Source: Glandiceps talaboti
Taxonomy: Eukaryota > Hemichordata > Enteropneusta > Spengelidae
DNA length: 64,000 nt
Direction of reading: 5' to 3'
Assembly (NCBI RefSeq): GCF_964340395.1
Contig: NC_135553.1
Span: 7,200,001-7,264,000 of the forward strand
A model generated the notes under the pieces. That model had not been told where the DNA came from, searched no databases, and worked only from the letters and a program-made list of their open reading frames with translations. Positions 58,813 to 64,000 of the stretch are shown here, piece after piece (within the stretch, counting starts at the first letter, position 1; every line of letters starts with the position of its first letter). Position numbers and translations under genes: made by a program.

Positions 58813-61800
58813 GTGGTGGTCGTAACGACGACGACGACGACGACGCCAACAACAATTATATATGCCCATTAATGATATTAGTTTATTTCAATAAACTGTT
58901 GTTAGGCTTATAAGTTATAACAATATCTGTTGTCATATAAACAAGTCTTTTAATATCAAAACATGGCTTAGTTAGTACACATATAGCTGAAATAAATGTA
59001 GTATTAGTGTTGATGTTAAGTTGTTGGTTTTTGTGTTTTTGTTTTGGGGTTGAATGCTAAAAGTCTTGAGTACAAACCCTGGAACGATAAAAAGTCGTCT
59101 AAAAATGAAAAAAGAGGCTAAAAATAAAAAGCTAGCACTACAGTTATTACAGCTGGTGCAAATATAGAGAGGGATCAACTGATATTAGATGTTATAGTTT
59201 GTTTAAGATTCTGTGCTGGTTATGAGGCACACTTTAAGTTCAATGTTCAATTGCTGCAGTATAAAGGAAAAAAATATGTTACCGTTATATCTGTCCTCTG
59301 CAATGCTTTGCTTTGCTTGAGTAATGAATCTATCAAGGTACATTGCTATCTTGCATGAAAGTGTATTTCATAGTTGATTTGATTTGGAGGACTTGTCATT
59401 GAGGTTATTAGATAAGAACACATTCTGCAGACATTGAGTGTATATAATCTTTGTGAAGATATAAAGTTTTGTGAATAATTTTTGTCCACAGGACTGATTT
59501 CTTCCGCATAATACAAGACAAAGAAGGAAGGATGGGCTTCCCACCTGGTGTAGCAAAGCAACTTGTTATGGAGGTAATTAAATATATCTTTTCATAGGAT
59601 TCAGTTTCTATGTAAATATAGTCAGGTCTAGGCAAGCCAGTTTACTGCACTGTCGAGATACACCATTAGCTGCTCATACCTCCTAGCCATATAGCCTGTT
59701 TACTGCACTGTCGAGATACATCATTAGCTGGTCATACCTCCTAGTCCTCTAGCCTGTTTACTGCACTGTCAAGATACACCATTAGCTAGTCGTACCTCCT
59801 AGTCCTCTAGCCTGTTTACTGCACTGTCGAGATACACCATTAGCTGGTCATACCTCCTAGTCCTCTAGCCTGTTTACTGCACTGTCGAGATACACCATTA
59901 GCTGGTCATACCTCCTAGTCCTCTAGCCTGTTTACTGCACTGTCGAGATACATCATTAGCTGGTCATACCTCCTAGTCCTCTAGCCTGTTTACTGCACTG
60001 TCGAGATACACCATTAGCTGGTCCGATACCTCCTAGCTCTCGTACTCTCTGCTTGTTGTGATTACAATTGTCGTAGCTAATAATAACGGATTGAAATTTT
60101 TGCCCAATAGCCTGGTGTGGAGTCCTTTCTACATGTACCATGACAACATAGTTTGACTGTCATTATTCAAATGAATCAGTATGTAAATATACACACATTA
60201 TGGTACTTGAGGCAAAACTTGAAGTGGACACATGTTAATTTACATGTATGGCTTGTAAATTTAACTCTACTGCATAATGTTATGACTTTGGGGGGATGTG
60301 GCTACCTATTTGAAAATATTCTCAAGACAAGTGGAGAATATGAGGGCTAGGTATGACCAGCTAACGATGTATCTCAACCACACAGTAAAAAACAGGCTAG
60401 GTCTTGGCACTTCTTCGTTGTATTTCATTTTCACTGAGGAAATAGAGGTATGCAGATATGGCAATCTAGGCCAGGTTAGTGTTTTCAATAGTCTGGGTGG
60501 GACAACATATATGTTTCTACTTTATGGGGGCATGGGGATCCTGCTAAACTGTAGGAAAGAAGTATCAGTTGAAATTCAGCAGAACAAAATTGGAAAAAAA
60601 AATTATTTGTAATCCATTGTGCCTAGTGTATCTTACATAGCAAATTTTGCATCAAGATTTCAATCGTGTGCTTTATTTTTTTTTTCATTTAACAATGTGT
60701 AATTTCTTTTGATAAGACTGTGACACGTTATGAACAGATTGCAAAGAGTATCATGGAGCAAAGTTATGAAGACAAGATGACAAGGGGAGAAAGTAAGTGA
60801 AGTGCTATGCTAAGTACATGCTGTAAATCATGCTTGTTACAAAATATTTGATGTGCCTGATGATGAGACAGATGGGCTTTCACCTCTCAAGGTACAAGGT
60901 TGTTAGTTTTTTTACAAACCTTAGCCCTCTTCATGTCAAGTTCTTTGTAAAAGATAATGGCTGTGGCAGGATTAGGGTTTAAACTCTGCTTTTCTGAATG
61001 CTATCGTTACACAGTGTGGTTACCATGGTTACCAGGATTTCCTTAACCATGGCATGATTTGGTCAAGTTCCGTTATCAAAAGTTTTTGGGTCTTTGTTGT
61101 CGTTTTTATTTGTTTTCATTCATTCTTCATATAGTTGCACTAAGGCCTAAAAAAAATTGTTTGGTTCCAGTTACCTGATCCCACCTAGTTTTTCATTGCC
61201 ATCTTTTTTTTTTTACACATTTAAGAAAAAATTAGTGAAGTCTTGCCAAAAATAGTGGATGCGGAAACTTAAAAAGACAATATAAAACTGTTCTTCCAAT
61301 CTGTAATGGCTGTAAACCAATAACACAGAGACCATATGGAAAACAACGGAAAACATAACTACCTGAACTAGACACACATGAAAAAAAGAAATGTAATAAA
61401 ATAAAATAAAAAATCTACCTACTAGCACATACTTTTCTAAAATTGAGCTTAATCGGAATCACACAATTTTATTTATTAGGCCTAATCAGATGTATGTATA
61501 TTTTGCAATTGCATAGCACAAAGAGCAATTGAAAAAATAACCCAGATTTTTCCATTTTAAACTTTGCTTAGTACCTCCAAGAGCAGTGGAAACAGTTGAA
61601 GTTGATACACGGGATGATGACACAAGGAATACTTCTTGTGATACAAGTAGTCAAGATAAAACTCAAAGTCTTCCTGAGCAAAAAACAACAAAATCTGGAG
61701 TTGAAAAAGACAAAGTAAAACCAAAATCTGCCCCTTATGAAAGGTACTGTCAATTTCAAAATACCATTCAGCTTTTCTGTTTGATACAGCCACGAAGAAA

Positions 61801-64000
61801 CCAACAAGAAACTGGACTTGCTACACTTTGAGATAGCAAGATTGAATGAGAACAGTTTCTTGCTACATTTTGTCTAAGTGAAATAAATTACATGTGCCAC
61901 CATACAGACATCAAATGAACACTGCAAATAACATTTTATGCACCCTTCATTGGGTGTTTGGTACAAAGAAAAATATTGGTGCTAAAATGTCTGCATGGAG
62001 TTGCAATACATTGAAATGGTTTATTTCAATTAGACTAAAATAAATGTAGCAAATATGCAATCTTGCTATTGAAGTGTGGCATATGCGGTTTCTTGTTGGT
62101 TTCTGTGTGGTTGTATGAAACAAAAAAGCTGTATGGTATTGAGAAATTCACTGTATGTGTTAAATGATTTTTCAGAGACAGCTTGATACATGTAGGGAGG
62201 AATGTACCATTTGTTGTATACATGTATGTCTTTTTTGCTTAGTCCTGTATAGGTTCCATATTTTTATGGTCAGTTGATAGCTTCATCTCTATGCCTGTGA
62301 TTGGTTAATTGCTTTTTCTAGGTAGTATTCGATTGGTTGATTGCTTATTCTCTATTTCTAAATAAGTATTACATGTATTATGACTAGCCAAAATCAATGA
62401 ATACACCTGGACCAGTGTATATAGTTCTGATATTTTTGTATCAGATTGGGTCCAAATATTGTTTTCTTCTTTTCTGTGTTTTAGTTCACATAAACACTGT
62501 TTTTGACATTAAGGACATTTACAATCAAAAGTGTAAAGTACACCATGTTACCCATTGAACCACCTTTTCTCTGTCCAACCCTCACCCCTCATCCTTCCAA
62601 CCATCCCCATATCTCAAACCTGTCTGACATTTAAACTTAAGGATTAGATGTAAAAATACTGATAACAGAATATGTTTATGACAGTGGTCTTCCTAAGGTG
62701 ACATCTCAGAAGTCGGATTGTTACAATGGTGCCATCAGAGACAAGTACTCATGGTCCCAGTCATTTACAGATGTTGACATAACAGTACCTGTACCAAAAG
62801 AAGTCAAGCGTGCCAAGGACATACAAGTTGATATTGGCAAAAAACATCTCAAAGTGTCAGTAAAGCCTGGTGTCATTGATAAAGATGCCGAAATATTGAT
62901 GGAAGGCAAATTGACGTATGACATCAGACGAGAAGAGTCTATGTGGAGTTTGGTACCAGGTGTTGGAATACAGGTCAGATATGAAATGTATTGAGATAGA
63001 AATGAAGGTATCTTGTTAGGAGACCTAGCTTGGGGTTGAGAACAATAGTGCCTTTTTTGTTAGTATGCAAAGTGATTGTTTACTTTTTAGAAGAGTCAAT
63101 TGTATTGAAAACTTAAACCCCAATGTTTGAATCCCATGGTCGTGGATTACTACTATCTTATCAGTAGAGCCATAAGGTTTTGATAGTCTCATTCTATTGT
63201 TCTGGACCAAAATTTTCTAAGTGCTCCCAGAAAATTGTTTTTCTCACTTAGATTTGAAGTGAACATAAAATGATTATTCCCAAATTGACAGTGACAAATG
63301 TAAGTGAGGAAGTGCTAAAAAGCAGCAGAAATACAGATTTTTATTTTGCAAGAAAACTTAATAAAACTGAATGGATTCACAAAGTTTGAATGAATTTACA
63401 AAATTTAGATTGTGTGCAATGTTAAATCTGGTTGGATTAATTACCAAAGTTTGAAAGTATTTCATCGTTCATTCTTGCTTTTAAACATGGTTGAACTTGC
63501 AGATTAACTTAGAAAAGAATTTAGAAAAGATGTGGCTAGCCGTGTTGGAAGGAGAGGAAGAAATCAAACGTGATGATATTGATCCTACAAGACATTTACA
63601 CGAGATGGATGATGATGCACAGGCAGGCTGGAGACAAGCTATGTTTGATTTTGAACAAAAGAAAGCAGGGAAACCAAGCAGTAAGGAACTTGTAAGTATT
63701 ATTAAGTTGTCATCTATGTAATGTGTTGAATAGGCTATGCAAAATATAATGAAGGTAATTTCCTATATCCATTCCACGTAATGAAATGAAAGTTACAATG
63801 GTGGCACGTCAGCTGTCTGATAGCTAACATAGGCACAAATTAAAACTATTATTGCAACATGTTGATATCAGCTGTAAATTGGCGTTGATGTAATTGTACT
63901 CACAGTAGAGCAGTATCTCTGATAGTGGATCTTTCTCACATATTCAATCTCATTTCTGTGTTTACACTGTCTTTATTACAGGGCAAATTATATCCACATA
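58482..64000 (+). CDS. NUDCD3: NudC domain-containing protein 3 (3' end incomplete)
   Basis: Six exons in phase: 58482-58588, 59492-59573, 60717-60792, 61572-61743, 62685-62973 and 63503-63691, giving 305 residues; human is 361. The start at 58482 is preferred over the in-frame ATG at 58461 because it has A at -3 and G at +4 and because MDASVEMYDSALLGILQHVG aligns with the human start. N-terminal helical domain: LYD-type ALLGILQHVG and TDFFRIIQDKEGRMGFPPG. Middle: acidic, low complexity. CS/p23 domain from about residue 158: YNGAIRDKYSWSQSFTD, VPVPKEV, LMEGKLTYDI, ESMWSLVPG, then MWLAVLEGEEEI. NUDCD3 is an Hsp90 co-chaperone that stabilises dynein intermediate chain and kelch-type clients. 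A possible last exon begins at 63982 (TTATTACAG/GGC), but its GKLYPH does not resemble the known C-terminus, so the end is unresolved. Confidence 0.92.
58718..58845. repeat. Trinucleotide array (GAT)n/(GAG)n/(GAC)n
   Basis: GATGAT, GAGGAG, a long GATGAT run and then GACGAC, all in NUDCD3 intron 1 about 130 bases after exon 1. Confidence 0.93.
59635..60400. mobile_element. Foldback element of 58-bp tandem repeats, large copy
   Basis: Seven direct units of 58 bases (starts near 59636, 59694, 59752, 59810, 59868, 59926, 59984; core GCCTGTTTACTGCACTGTCG ... TAGCTGGTCATACCTCCTAG) are closed by one inverted unit at 60334-60400. About 280 bases without repeats lie between the arms. GTCTAGGCA (59626-59634) and GTCTTGGCA (60401-60409) flank the whole, a 9-base duplication with one mismatch. 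Non-coding, in NUDCD3 intron 2. The hAT-like duplication length suggests a non-autonomous DNA transposon carrying a minisatellite. Confidence 0.78.

Noticed and set aside
58718-58845. Possible poly-Asp or poly-Glu coding tract after NUDCD3 exon 1
   Set aside because: Exon 1 already ends at a good donor (58588) that joins in phase to exon 2; the array is intronic.
61586-61831. 81-codon plus-strand ORF as a separate gene
   Set aside because: It is NUDCD3 exon 4 (61572-61743) read through its donor.

Overview
The window is AT-rich, intron-rich animal nuclear DNA. It carries GT-AG split genes, abundant microsatellites, frequent TACATGTA-type words and many small foldback DNA elements. The gene set (a seven-transmembrane receptor, a carbohydrate sulfotransferase, TRMT10B, a UPF0193/C22orf23 homologue, a MICAL-like protein and NUDCD3) points to an invertebrate bilaterian, such as a hemichordate, amphioxus or lophotrochozoan. 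I cannot fix the phylum from sequence alone.

Layout. 1-4.6 kb: the last eight exons (+) of a 7TM receptor-like gene whose 5' part lies outside the window. 6.9-8.7 kb: a two-exon Golgi sulfotransferase gene (+). 10.9-11.8 kb: TRMT10B (-) in one uninterrupted ORF, divergent from a six-exon UPF0193 gene (+, 12.36-18.14 kb) with a roughly 590-base region between the two starts. 13.0-32.7 kb: a direct tandem duplication of about 10 kb. The second unit repeats exons 3-6 of the UPF0193 gene, part of exon 2 and the whole 3' flank, but has no first exon. 35.8-53.9 kb: a ten-exon MICAL-like gene (-) encoding CH, LIM, a seven-NPF acidic region, proline-rich stretches and a bMERB coiled coil. 58.5 kb to the right edge: NUDCD3 (+), with at least its last exon unresolved or outside.

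The genes are mostly unrelated housekeeping or trafficking genes and do not form a pathway. The convergent pair UPF0193(+)/MICAL-like(-) matches, from memory, the human C22orf23/MICALL1 arrangement on 22q13, so this is probably ancient microsynteny. The most unusual material is repetitive: the segmental duplication (real, or two haplotypes assembled in tandem); a 538-base foldback insertion present in only one duplicate; two related elements built from 58-base tandem repeats closed by an inverted copy; and several smaller palindromic elements. I saw no CRISPR array, tRNA or rRNA gene and no recognisable retrovirus-like element. I found no convincing new multi-gene system. Exon boundaries were read by eye from splice sites and checked for phase across each gene; no alignment or search was run.
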